Shown: piece by piece, positions 22,892-33,300 of the stretch | Numbering within the stretch: the stretch's first letter is position 1 | Layout: every line of letters starts with the position of its first letter | Assembly: GCA_960531495.1 (NCBI GenBank) | Contig: OY482864.1 | Span: 4,006,848-4,070,847, forward strand | Source: Zeus faber | Lineage: Eukaryota > Chordata > Actinopteri > Zeiformes > Zeidae | Length of the DNA: 64,000 nucleotides | Direction of reading: 5' to 3' | Notes under the pieces: generated by a model | What the model was told of the DNA's origin: nothing | The model's database searches: none | The model's input: only the letters and a program-made list of their open reading frames with translations | Made by a program: the position numbers and the translations under genes

Positions 22892-22924
22892 CCCTACACG
22901 AACGAACGAACGAGTGTCTAGAAG

Positions 22925-23560
22925 TCTATGGAATTCGGGGGGCTGCTTGGAGGCGTCACGACATAATACCGACCTTCTACACCAGTAACAATGGGGATAA
23001 GTCATGTACACTCACCGGTGGACATCTTAAACACACACACGCACACACACACATACAGGTGGTCCCATCACACACACACATGCATACACCACCACACTTG
23101 CTTCGAGTGCACCCCAGCACCCTCCTGGTTGCATTCCTCTCCTTTCCTCCCTCATTTACTGCCATAACTATGACAGGAAGAGGCCACGTGACCAGTTGTA
23201 GTTCCAGTTTTCCTGGACCTAATTCAATGTTTTTCAATACATGGTTTTGTATAAATGTTGTTTGTTTCTATGTTTATTTGTCTCATCGAAGTGAGTTGTT
23301 TATAGACCCAAACATGATAAACAGTTCTCCAAAGAGAGGGGTTGGTGGTGGTTCTCTATAACCAAAAACTGTGCTCTTGTTATCCTACATGTTGTCCACA
23401 GGACAGAGTTATTGCAGCAGTTCTTGATGATTTAAGAATGAATAAAGAGTTGCATTGCAGGTTGAGAACTTGAACTCCACTTGCAGACTAACTCTGTCTG
23501 AGATGCAATGGCATACAAATACTGTGTTGTATGCCCAGCATGCTGACAGCACAGGTTAAA
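22925..23560 (-). repeat. unclassified interspersed repeat X, copy 3
   Basis: Reverse-complement relative of 42690-43450 and 58755-59500. Shared blocks include GCAAGTGGAGTTCAA, TCTCAACCTGCAATGC, CTCTTTGGAGAAC, GAGACAAATAAACATAGAA and ACGTGGCCTCTTCCTG. At the position where copy 1 has a long GT tract, this copy has short broken GT runs. No coding pattern, so class unknown. Confidence 0.75.
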
Positions 23561-23562
23561 AA

Positions 23563-23648
23563 TGAATAAATAAATAAATTAATAAATAAACAAACAAACA
23601 AACAAACAAATAAATAAAGTAATAATAATAATAATAATAATAATAAAA
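23563..23648. repeat. AAAT/AAAC/AAT compound microsatellite
   Basis: Successive blocks of AATA, AACA and AAT units. Confidence 0.9.
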
Positions 23649-23859
23649 ATGCTATACATAAAAACAAAAAATGCCGATGCTAGGGGTAACTTAAGCCTGC
23701 AATATGCTGGAGGAAACCCTGGCATTAATTGCGTTGAGTTTTTAAATGCGTTAAATATTTAAAATGAATTTCAAAATCAATGCATTAATTTTGACAGCAC
23801 TTATTTTTATCCATTTTTTATTCCTATTTGTATTTATATCTTAATCTTTCCTTTTATTT

Positions 23860-24047
23860 CATTTTTCTATTTTTATGCCTAGCACAGTAACTGGAGTTTT
23901 CAGAAAAGCATTTCACGACATGTTGTCCTTGTGATAATGTGTGTATGATAATAAATGAATATACCAATGTAATATATCTTTATATCTATAAAATAATGTA
24001 ATATATCTATAATATATCAATATAAATAAATCTTTGAATCTTGAATC
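23860..24047 (+). mobile_element. LINE 3' end with TTGAATC tail
   Basis: Contains GCATTTCACGACATGTTGTC, GTATGATAATAAATGAAT and a final TTGAATCTTGAATC, similar in layout to the L2 tails elsewhere in the window. Confidence 0.5.
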
Positions 24048-24276
24048 ATCCCTGGTCTATTCCTGGTTCCGAGTGCTCAGGGTTACTTTTCTGCCCGACG
24101 GGAACAACGAGAGTCCCTATAGTATATATTTGCAGTGGCTGGTGTCGAATGACTCTCTGAATGGGGTGGTCGTCACGGTCTATGTCAATGACAGATCGAG
24201 TGCTGAACCCATCATACCGTGGTTTGCAATGGCTGCAATTTTGACGCTCGTGACTATGTGGCTGGTTTTACAATAA
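24048..24276 (+). other. open frame with hydrophobic C-terminus, unidentified
   Basis: The frame reads LRVTFLPDGNNESPYSIYLQ, then WLVSNDSLNGVVVTVYVNDR, a short linker, and a hydrophobic end PWFAMAAILTLVTMWLVLQ before TAA (24274). The base composition is less AT-rich than its surroundings. No ATG starts it and no family is recognised, so it may be a relic exon, a retrotransposed fragment or chance. Confidence 0.25.
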
Positions 24277-25827
24277 CTCAGGTTTGCAGTATCTTGCTAT
24301 ATTGGCTTATGTGTCAGGTGAAATATCCAACTGAGGATCACTTTGGGTGTTTTCTCTAAGCTGAGGGGAAAATAGTTCCCTTTGAGGTGGGGTTAGTCAC
24401 ACACACACAGGGCAATTGATGTCACAACCACATTTTAGCTACATGGGGGCAGCTTCTGCATTCCTTCTCACTCTGCTCTAACTCTCAGCGCCGACACTCC
24501 CTAATCTCCTTCCCTTACTCAGCTCATGGCAGAGCGAACCAACACAGCAACATTTCAAGCTATTTTATTGCTCTACTTCACAAACTTCTGTTTACCCTTG
24601 GCTTTCACCACAACCGTCTATTTTACTCAAACTATAATACTCCAATTAGCTCAACAATTTCCTTGGGCCACCCCAAATCCAATGTCCATTTCTATTTCTG
24701 AGTTCTCACCATTCGGACCACGCCCAACACCAATGGCTTCACTGCATGAAGCATGCCAATGCCTGGATCACATGGTGGTATTTGGCTTTACAGCATTTTA
24801 AGTTCAAAGTCATCCACAGGCCGGGGGCTAAGAGACTTCCTCTTTCGCTCTGGGGAAGGAGAGTGGAGGGGGAATTGGCGGTTCCCAGGCCTAAGTCGAG
24901 CAGTTGGGGTATGTGGTAGTGGGGAGTATTTTTGGTGCCACCTGCAAATGGGGAGAGCCAGCACTGGCTGGCAACCAGAAGGGGACGCAGCTGCAGATGA
25001 TTGAGGTAATTAGCAGAGTGTTTAAAAGCTGGTGTGTTTTCACCTCCCTCTCTCTCCTCACATCAAGGCTGCTCCCCCACTCCAGACTGCACATGACAGT
25101 TATTTATATGTTTGTCTAAAAAGACAAACGTTGCAACTTTTAATAAATGCCAAGCTAAGACTCCCCTTTGTTCCACCAGTATCCTGGTCCCTCTCTACCC
25201 TGCAACCAACAATGTTGTTTCAACAACATTTTCCTAAACTATTTCGTACAACATATGTAAATCGTAATCACTGATGAATAAGTATGTGAACAGCAAAGAT
25301 TCTCTAGCCCACGCATAGAAATTTCCATTCATGCAAAATTGATACAGGCAAGACTCAAACGAGGGCAGTAGAACAATAAGAAACGAGAGCAGGACGACCG
25401 AAGGGGGTGGGGGGGCAAAATGCCACAACTATGATCTGTAGTTTCTCCCAGGACACCAGCTGCTGATGAAGGGAAGAGAAGGACGAGGTTCTGTTCTGAT
25501 CGAAAAATGTAATACACTCTCTGGAGCTGCCAGGGGCTGCCCCTTGTGGTCGCCTGCGTGAACACTCCATGATTAGGCACATTTAAAAAAAAAAATTGTT
25601 TTACATCACTATGTCTGTAACAAACTCATCGGCAGTGATCTACGACTGCAATGGATATAAAAAATTCTTGAAACAACAATTTTGGGTGGCCAGTGGGGAT
25701 TCTACACGCCAACACAATCAACAAGGACAATAAAATCAATTGAGTCACTACTCCACGGGAGGGCAGATGGAATACACCACGTAAGCGAGGCGGCATTCGG
25801 ACCAGAATGAAGACCAGACCTTACCGT
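24277..25827. other. possible LTR-like sequence, no gene recognised
   Basis: Around 24850-25240 is a stretch with GCAGCTGCAGATGATTGAGG, a TTTAAAAGC box and AATAAATGCCAAGC about 130 bases later, the order expected of an LTR promoter and polyadenylation signal. No matching second LTR or internal coding region was found, so this is weak. Confidence 0.3.
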
Positions 25828-28155
25828 TCACTTCTGCCCAGCATCCTTCTTGCCGATGTCCAATCCCTGGAAAATAATGGGAGATAGAACTCTGAACCAC
25901 TGCTAGACACTGTACAAGAATGGATACAAGACCGTCTTGCACCCTGCTTTCAGGAAATCGGACCACGCCGTCATCTCATTGCTTCCTGTTTACAAGCCTT
26001 GCATTGTGAGTGGAACAGTAGTGACAAGGGACGTAAAGCAGTGGTCAGACAAATCAGAGGCCGCGCTTCAGGACGCTCTGAGTGACGTTGACTGGAACAT
26101 GTTCCAATCAAGTTCCAATGACATCAGCGAGTTTACGGAAGTAGCTATGAGCTTCATAGTTACGATAGCGTACACATCGTCCCCACAGTGAAAGTTTGGA
26201 TATTTCTGAACCAGAAATCGTGGGTCAATAAATCCATCCGCAGCGCTCTGAATGCTCGCACGGCCACTTCAACGAAGGTCTTGTATCTGGCAACATGGAA
26301 CAAGTTGCGTCCTATAAGCTGTGGCGGGTGGTGAAGGACGCTAAACGGACATATAGGGACAAAGTGGAGCTACAGATTGAGCAACAAGACACCAGATGCT
26401 TGTGGCAGGGGCTGCAGACTATTACTAACTACAAGAGGAGCGCCTCCCCAGCTACGAGTGTAGACGCTTCCCTTGCCGACGAACTGAACTCCTTTTATGC
26501 GCGGTTTGAGCCTGGCAACAGCACCGCTAGCTCACCGGCGAATTGGAGTTACACCGCTGGGGATGAGTGCGCACTCTCAGTGTCTGAGCATGACGTCAGG
26601 AGGGCTCTGATGTGGGTGAACACCAGGAAAGCTGCGGGCCCAGACGGCATATTTGGGCGAGTACTGAAGACCTGTGCTTACCAGCTAGCCTCGGTACTCA
26701 CTAGGATATTCAATGCCTCCCTGGCCGAGTCGGTGATACCGTCCTGCTTCAAGAGGTCCACCATCATCCCTGTGCCGAAGAACGTCTCTCCGGTCTGTTT
26801 GAATGACTACCGTCAATTGGCCCTCACCTCGTGATCATGAAGAGCTTCGAGAGGCTTATTAAGGATTACATCTGTGCCTCCCTCCCCTGCATCATTGACC
26901 CGCTGCAGGCCCCAGGTGGTTAGGGTGGGGAGACACACGTCAAGCACCCTAACCCAGAACACAGGATCCCCCCAGGGCTGTGTCATCAGCCCCCTACAGG
27001 TACTCCCTGAACACACATGACTGTGTGGCCAGCTCCAACACATCATCAAGTTTGCTGACGACACCACTGTGGTGGGCCTGATCGCTGAAGATGGTGAGAA
27101 GGCCTACCATGAGGAGGTGACGGACCTGTCCCTCTGGTGCCAGGACTAAAGCCTCCTCCTGAATATCAGCAAAACTAAGGAGCTGATTGTGGACTTGAGG
27201 ATAGTATTTCAACCGGGGACGCACGTGTCGTTGGTGATTAGTGGGACTTCTCTCGACAGGGTGAGCGGCTTCAAGTACCCAGAAGTCCACCTCATGGAGG
27301 ACTTAACACGGACTATACATACAGACACTCTGGTGAGAAAGGCGAGGCAGCGTCTTCACAACCTCAGGCAGCTGAATAAATTCGGGGTCTCGGTGAGGAT
27401 CCTCAAGTCCTTCTACTGTGGAGCAGTGGAGAGCATCCGGACATCACTGCCTGGTTTGGGAACTGTACTGCTCAGGACAGGCGGGCCCTGCAGAGGGTGG
27501 TGCGTTGAGCCGTACGTACCACTGGAACTACCCTCCCTTCCCTGCAGGACTTATACACCAGGAGGTGTAGTAGCAGAGCCTGCAGGATCATGAAGGATCC
27601 TTATCACCCCAACAACAGACTGTTCCAGCTGCTGCGGTTAGGCAAGTGCCTCCACAGTCACACAGTGAGGACAGAGAGACTGAGACAGAGTTTCTTCCGG
27701 CAAGCCATAAGGACTGTCAATGTTGAACTCAACAGGGGCCCTCACTGAGACACTCACATAGGCCCCACTGCCTTACTGTACCATATGTTGCATAATGTTC
27801 TGCATTCTGTATTGTTACTGTATTGCTGTGCTGTTGTATAACTGTACTGTATATCTCAACACACACTACCTCCTTTTGTTCACATGCCACTTTACTGCAC
27901 ATATCTGTATATACGTAATAATATTCCTCTTGCTTCTATTTTGTATTCCCACTCCGTATATTACCTTTTTACTCCTATTTTATTCTGTTTACTAACTGAA
28001 TTACGTTTTAGGAATCAGTTAGTTTAGTTAGTTTGTTAATTAGTTAGCCACGGTGTCAGTTAGTACTTATTGTGCATAATCTCTGGGTGCGTTGCAATGA
28101 CATTTCAGTGCATATTTGTATTCTCGTATGTATATGTATGTGATAAATAAACATC
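25828..28155 (+). mobile_element. L2/Maui-like LINE copy A (inactive, internally deleted)
   Basis: Starts with the ORF2 endonuclease N-terminus (LLPSILLADVQSLEN) at 25832. It jumps at about 25890 into the end of the endonuclease, so most of that domain is gone. The pre-RT region follows ([37 protein letters not shown]). A second deletion at about 26908 removes reverse-transcriptase motif A (DPLQ joined to PQVVRVG). Then come SPQGCVISPL, FADDTTVVGLI, the C-terminal region, and a 3' tail GTATGTGATAAATAAACATC at 28130-28155. The frames are scattered. Confidence 0.85.
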
Positions 28156-29035
28156 TTTTTTTTTTTTTTTAAGGACTTGAATGGTCTGGCCTCAGGTTCC
28201 GCATTTGTTTGGAGTTCTTAAATTATGAAATTAGACATAATTTAAGATAAGAACCAATCTAAAATTATTTTGAAAAATGAATAGCGCAGTTATCCACAAT
28301 GCTTTTGCACACTGTTGAAAACAGAAAGCAAACTACCAGTGCTTAAAACCCTAGAGAATAAAAACCCATTGAAACAACAGTCGCTGAGGCTTTCCATGAG
28401 ATGGATGCCATTTGGCCTTTCTAATTTCAGAAATTTTAATAGCAAAGAATACATTTTTTGTACATTTCATTGTGTAATATACATTTTAAAGTTCACAGAA
28501 AGCATATTGGCATACCTCAGACAGAAAAGCCTTATTTTTTATAAACCTCTTGAATCTTGAATCCATTACACATGCATTACTTGTGACGGGGTGAAACATT
28601 TCATCCTATTATGGCTGCCACACAAAAAATATACTCAGAGTTAAATTCATCAGCTAATAATTAGCAATACATAACATATCATGATCATGAATATCATGTT
28701 TTTTGTCATTGATATCACAAATAATTTATTTTAAAACTCTTTTCTCTATCTATTATCAGTAATGGGGTTGATAGATTATGCTTCATAGATCAGACACCAC
28801 ACATCATAAAACATGAAATCAGTGAAAAATAATATTATCATTCAACAGGTTTTGAATTGAGCTCCTCTAAAAGCCTAAGTAGTCATATTGCTGGAGCAAG
28901 CCGCCATATTTGGGGGATCACTCACATTGACTGTGAACATCTGCATTTTTGAGTTAAAAGATGTCTTGGAAGTCTTGTTAGGTGAAAAACTGCTACTGTT
29001 ACTAAATGACTGCTATATACTGTATATATATATAT
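28156..29035. other. no gene recognised
   Basis: AT-rich sequence after the poly-T that ends L2 copy A. No repeat or protein pattern is recognisable, apart from a TTGAATCTTGAATC motif at 28549-28562 that may be a very short LINE tail. Confidence 0.45.
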
Positions 29036-29250
29036 ATGAGGTTTCCTCCATCTAACATCAGTTAGGACCCCCACCAAAAACATGCACACATCACCATCGT
29101 CTGACCAGCGATGGACACTCATCACCAGGTCCCCGGGCGCGTCGACGAATGCTGACCATTGCTCCTAGGTGCCCCCCTGGAGGAAGGACAAGCCAGGATG
29201 GGTTAAATGCAGAGGCCTCATTTCACCGGCCACCACCCCAAAAAGCGTGC

Positions 29251-29310
<60 letters not shown>

Positions 29311-29315
29311 GCATG
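29036..29315 (+). mobile_element. tRNA-derived SINE, truncated copy (S2)
   Basis: Matches the body of the SINE at 48262-48776: GAGGTTTCCTCC, CCAGCGATGGACACTCATCA, GGAAGGACAAGCCAGGATGG and TTTCACCGGCCACCA, ending in a GT then TA microsatellite. The tRNA-like head and the tail are missing. Confidence 0.75.
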
Positions 29316-29699
29316 TTGGTGTAGTTTCTAGGGCTTCCTTTAGGAAGCGCTATTTGTCGATAATTATTCTATGTACGACGCTAAAACTGAAAATTATTTG
29401 TGTAAACTACTCATGGATAGAATAAACATTTGGCCATGGACATTTTTGCCTCAATATTTTTTTCGTGATTACATTTAAAAATGTAACGAACTGTCCAGTC
29501 ACACATGAAATTCAGGATTTCGGAACCCACGACAAAGATAAAAGGTAATATATTAAATTATTCATTTGAGTTAACTTTTACCATGTATAAGAGAAATCTC
29601 GGCATCAAATTCCGACACTTCCCTAGTGATGACTTATTCATGTAAATCACTTTTTGCGTTGCACTTTTAAGGGGTTAATATTGAAGGGTTAATTCGATT

Positions 29700-30046
29700 T
29701 TGCACGTAATAGTCTGCACGTTCAGTGACGCGAGAGGAAAGTAAGACGGAACCCTTGTTGTTCGGTCTTTGCGCAGGGGGGAGGATATATCAGGTACACA
29801 CACGTGTTACAGCATTAGTTAGATGTTTGATAATGTCACGCCGTCTAGAGGTGACGTAAGGTGCGTTTCGACGTATTATATCTCACTAATTGATGTTTCG
29901 ACATACTTTCAAATGTGTTGTGTTGTTTTGTGTCGCTAACGCCGGCTACGGTTTGCTGAACAGGGTTATTCATTTTCTTTCGTCCCAGTTGCTGCACCTT
30001 CAATTGGGTCCGGCGCCGGGTTCTGACCCACTTCTGACCCTCAGAC
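29700..30046. promoter_or_regulatory. cox11 promoter region, possibly shared with the divergent stxbp4-like gene
   Basis: CpG dinucleotides are frequent from about 29700 compared with the flanks. A CRE-like TGACGTAA lies at 29852-29859, and GTGACGCG near 29724. No TATA box is placed. In human the two genes are divergent neighbours, so first non-coding exons of the minus-strand gene may start here; none was demonstrated. Confidence 0.4.
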
Positions 30047-30364
30047 ATGCTGCTCGCCCGCCTTGTCCGGGAGTCTTTCGGCTGCTCTATGCTCCTGATC
30101 CGGAGTGCCCCGGCTCTCCGACATCAGGGCGCAAGGAATTTACACAACTACTATGTTCAGGCCCCAGATTTCCTCACCCGCCGGCTCAATCTCAGGTTCA
30201 ACACGCCGACCAGGGGCATCAAGGGTCGGAAGCGGCGGACTGAAAGCCAGGCGGATGAGTGGCGGACGAGGAACAAGACGGTGCTGACTTACATCGTGGC
30301 TGCTGGGGTGGGGATGATCGGCCTCTCATACGCCTCTGTGCCGCTCTACAGGCTGTACTGCCAG
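30047..30364 (+). CDS. cox11: cox11 exon 1
   Basis: ATG at 30047 (context CAGACATGC) opens a 106-codon stretch containing the targeting region, the membrane span and YRLYCQ. The donor is GTAATT at 30365. An upstream frame at 29890 is in another phase and is not the start. Confidence 0.95.
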
Positions 30365-33300
30365 GTAATTAAATAAGAACACCGTAAGGTCATTCTCTGA
30401 TGTCTTCACAATTGGTGGTTAACAGTAGCAGCGTTCAGTCAGAAGTGGGTGCACAATGCAAAACAATACCGTCAACAATCAATGAGATGAAATACTTATG
30501 TAACCCCCCCCCCCCCCGAAAGAGGACGACAAAGTCACCTACCACTGTTATCACTGAATAATACCGTACTAATACCGTTAATGTAACATTTTTTTTCTGC
30601 CATTTACCTAAATGTCGATTTGTTTGATTATGTTTGTATTGGACACAATGTGTGTTGAAGGTAGAGTCACTTTGGACTGCTACTGGTTGTTTCTGCTTGT
30701 AGCCAACAAAGCTAATTGGAGCTGAATTTATTAGACTTATGATCAGAGCAGGTTACTCTCCTTTAAAGAATAAGTCCACATAATCTGATTTTTCTTTTAT
30801 TGGTAGTCAACCCAAGTGATTGGAATCAGAATATTTAAAATAGATGCAGCATTGAGAGAATCTATTCCAATGGGGCAATCGTGGTTGCCAGAGAACGTCC
30901 ACTGAAAGAGCTGTTTTTTTTTTTTTATTGGCACCAACTCTCAGACTGTTATGAGGAGTGTCTGAAAACATCTTTCATTATTGAAGGAAAAAAAAAAGAA
31001 ATCTGAATTGTCTGTTTGGCAGGTGTCGGGGCTAGGGGGGACAGCAGTGTCTGGCCATGATACAGAGCAGGTGGAGACCATGACACCCGTGAAAGACAGA
31101 GTCATCAAGATCACTTTCAATGCTGACACGCATGCCAGCATGCAGTGGAATTTCCGTCCGCAACAGTCAGAGATCTATGTAAGCACTCATTCAGTGTTAA
31201 AGGTGCAGTGTGTAGAATTTAGTGGCATCTAGAGGTGAGGTTGCAGATCGCAACCAACTGAATACCCCTCCCCATGCCGGTGCAACGTGGTGGCCTCTGT
31301 GGAAGAGACATGGCCACGAAACTCACAAAAAAACACGAAAGGCTGTCTCTCGAGCCACTGTTTGGTTTGTCCCTTCCGGGCTATTGTAGAAACATGGTGC
31401 CCTCCGTGGAAGTGTATGATAAAAAATATCTCAATCTAAGGTAATGCAAACACAACAATTCATATTTTCATGGAATTATATAATAATTAAAATATACTGA
31501 TGAATATTATATTACATTTCTGCCAAGTCTGGGCCATAAATTGTACACACTGCACCTTTTACTTTAATGACTGTCATCTTCTTTAACTTATTTTAATCAT
31601 TTTCTCTCTATCTCCCTCACTACATTTCCTCTGTTTTTGTAATAATGGAATAGGCCTGATGGAGGTGCTCTCAAACTGGGGGGAAAAAAATGAAGATGCC
31701 TCCTACCACTTGTAATTTAAGATGTTTTAGTGTTCTTCAAATTGACCTTTTGTCTATGGTGGCTAACAACTGAATGGCATTCATTTCTATGTGTTGTTGA
31801 ATTAAATAAATTATCTAATTCAATAAAAATAAATAATTCTATGTGAATACAATTTTACTGCAACAACTGTATATTAGTGAAAGGAGTCAAAAGGAAAGTG
31901 CTTTACCTCTGGTATTGAGATATATGTCAGAGTTTGTATAACTTTTTTGCTAACTGTGTCTCACAAGAGCTTAGAATTTAAAAGTTGTGGTACTGTATTG
32001 CAGAGCGCGAAAGAAAAACACAACTGCTCAAATGCACCAAAAATAAATTAATACCGCGTTGGCTTTAAATGCTGAAATATTAAAACTGCCCATGTCCATT
32101 CCTCCAGGTGGTACCAGGAGAGACTGCCCTGGCATTCTACAGGGCCAGGAACCCCACCGATAAACCCGTCATTGGCATTTCCACCTACAATGTGGTGCCC
32201 TTCGAGGCTGGACAGTACTTCAACAAAATCCAGGTAGTGTACCAGTGTGCCTCAGTTCAGATTCTGCTAGATCATGTGTAATACAGGGTTCCCACCGGGT
32301 ACTTTAGGTTTTTGAATTTCGCCCTCAGTAAAGTAAGTGCTGGAATGTCTTTAAAACGGGCCCTTTTGTGCTGAAGTACTTGAATAGTCCTTGGAAAAAG
32401 AAACAGTTATTAAAACCTGTGAATGTGATTTAAAAAAAATAAAATAAAAAATCTTCCAGAATCGCTTTTACAACATAGAATATGCCAGGGAAATGTACAT
32501 TTAATTCAGCATGGTTGGACTCATATAACAGTGGATGACAATTTGATTAATAATAGATAATAGAACAAGGAATAGTGCTCATTAAGAAACACCAAGTGCC
32601 TAAACAATGGGCTGAGTATATCAAGGAATTATATGCGGATCAAAGAAGTCATAAACAAGATCTACAAATCAGGAAAAATACCAGACAAATTTCTGAAAAG
32701 CAATTTCATTCTTTATGACTCATATAAACACGAGTACAATAACCACTCGAAGAAGAATCTTTAATTATCACACACTACAACACATGCATTGGGATGGTGG
32801 TGAAATGATTTAACCCATCCTGGCTTGTCCTTCGTCTGGGGGGGAGCCAGGAGCAGTGGGCAGCATTTGTTGACGCGCCCAGGGACGAGTGTCCATCGCT
32901 GGTCAGGCGGTGGAGGAAACCCCATGTGAGCATGGGGAGAACATGCAAACTCCTGCTAAAATAACCCGCCAACAGCCAGTGCCAACAGCGTCCAAGGCAG
33001 GAATCGAACACAGGACCTTCTTGCTGTGAGGCAGCAGTGCAATGCACCACCGTGCCACTATCATTGATAGCAGGATTTCAGAATACCAGCTGTTATAGAA
33101 AAGGAACAAGATTCAGGAGGTTATTTGTCACATAAATATACATACGTTCATACATATATACAGTCCAAAAGTGATTGCATCTTTGTACTAAGAACAATTG
33201 GAACGGGTAAACCATGAGCAACCAGTTGAGATACTGAAAGAAGAAGGAATTCTGTCGCATGAAAAAGTCTGTTGGAACCAGGGGCTGTGAGCTTCGCAGC

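Larger units (their letters stand above)
19795..22915 (+). mobile_element. non-LTR retrotransposon with endonuclease and reverse transcriptase (inactive)
   Basis: An APE-type endonuclease domain starts at 19930 (LLQLNAEGLTRSK, ILLLQETH), continues with FVCGDFNCRN near 20300, and ends with SGHSPIIISSD near 20550. The reverse transcriptase is at about 21180-22100: the A motif SIDLTAAYDTVW (21600), the B motif GLPQGSVLASTLFNIY (21780) and the catalytic box YTDD (about 21865), where YADD or FADD is usual. A C-terminal region ends with a cysteine/histidine cluster CECGKPQTVEHIIDEC (22755-22803). The frame is broken by an in-frame stop at 20173 and by frameshifts near 21500 and 22100. A short ACGA-repeat tail follows at 22898. 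The clade is not resolved (Jockey/CR1-related or RTE-like). Confidence 0.85.
19184..23803. mobile_element. candidate hAT-like inverted-repeat element split by later insertions
   Basis: The left end TAGGGCTGTCGATTG (19184) and the right end TTTGACAGCACTTA (to 23803) are imperfect inverted repeats. They are flanked inside by the TTAATTGCG/GCATTAAT sequence typical of a fish hAT-like short element. Between them lie a LINE (19795-22915) and an unclassified repeat (22925-23560). That these two ends belong to one element is an inference. Confidence 0.4.

Noticed and set aside
24526-24801. 91-codon frame with a hydrophobic start
   Set aside because: AT-rich, no family pattern, lies in a possible LTR-like region.
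29890-30243. 117-codon frame overlapping cox11 exon 1
   Set aside because: Different phase from the COX11 protein, which starts at 30047.
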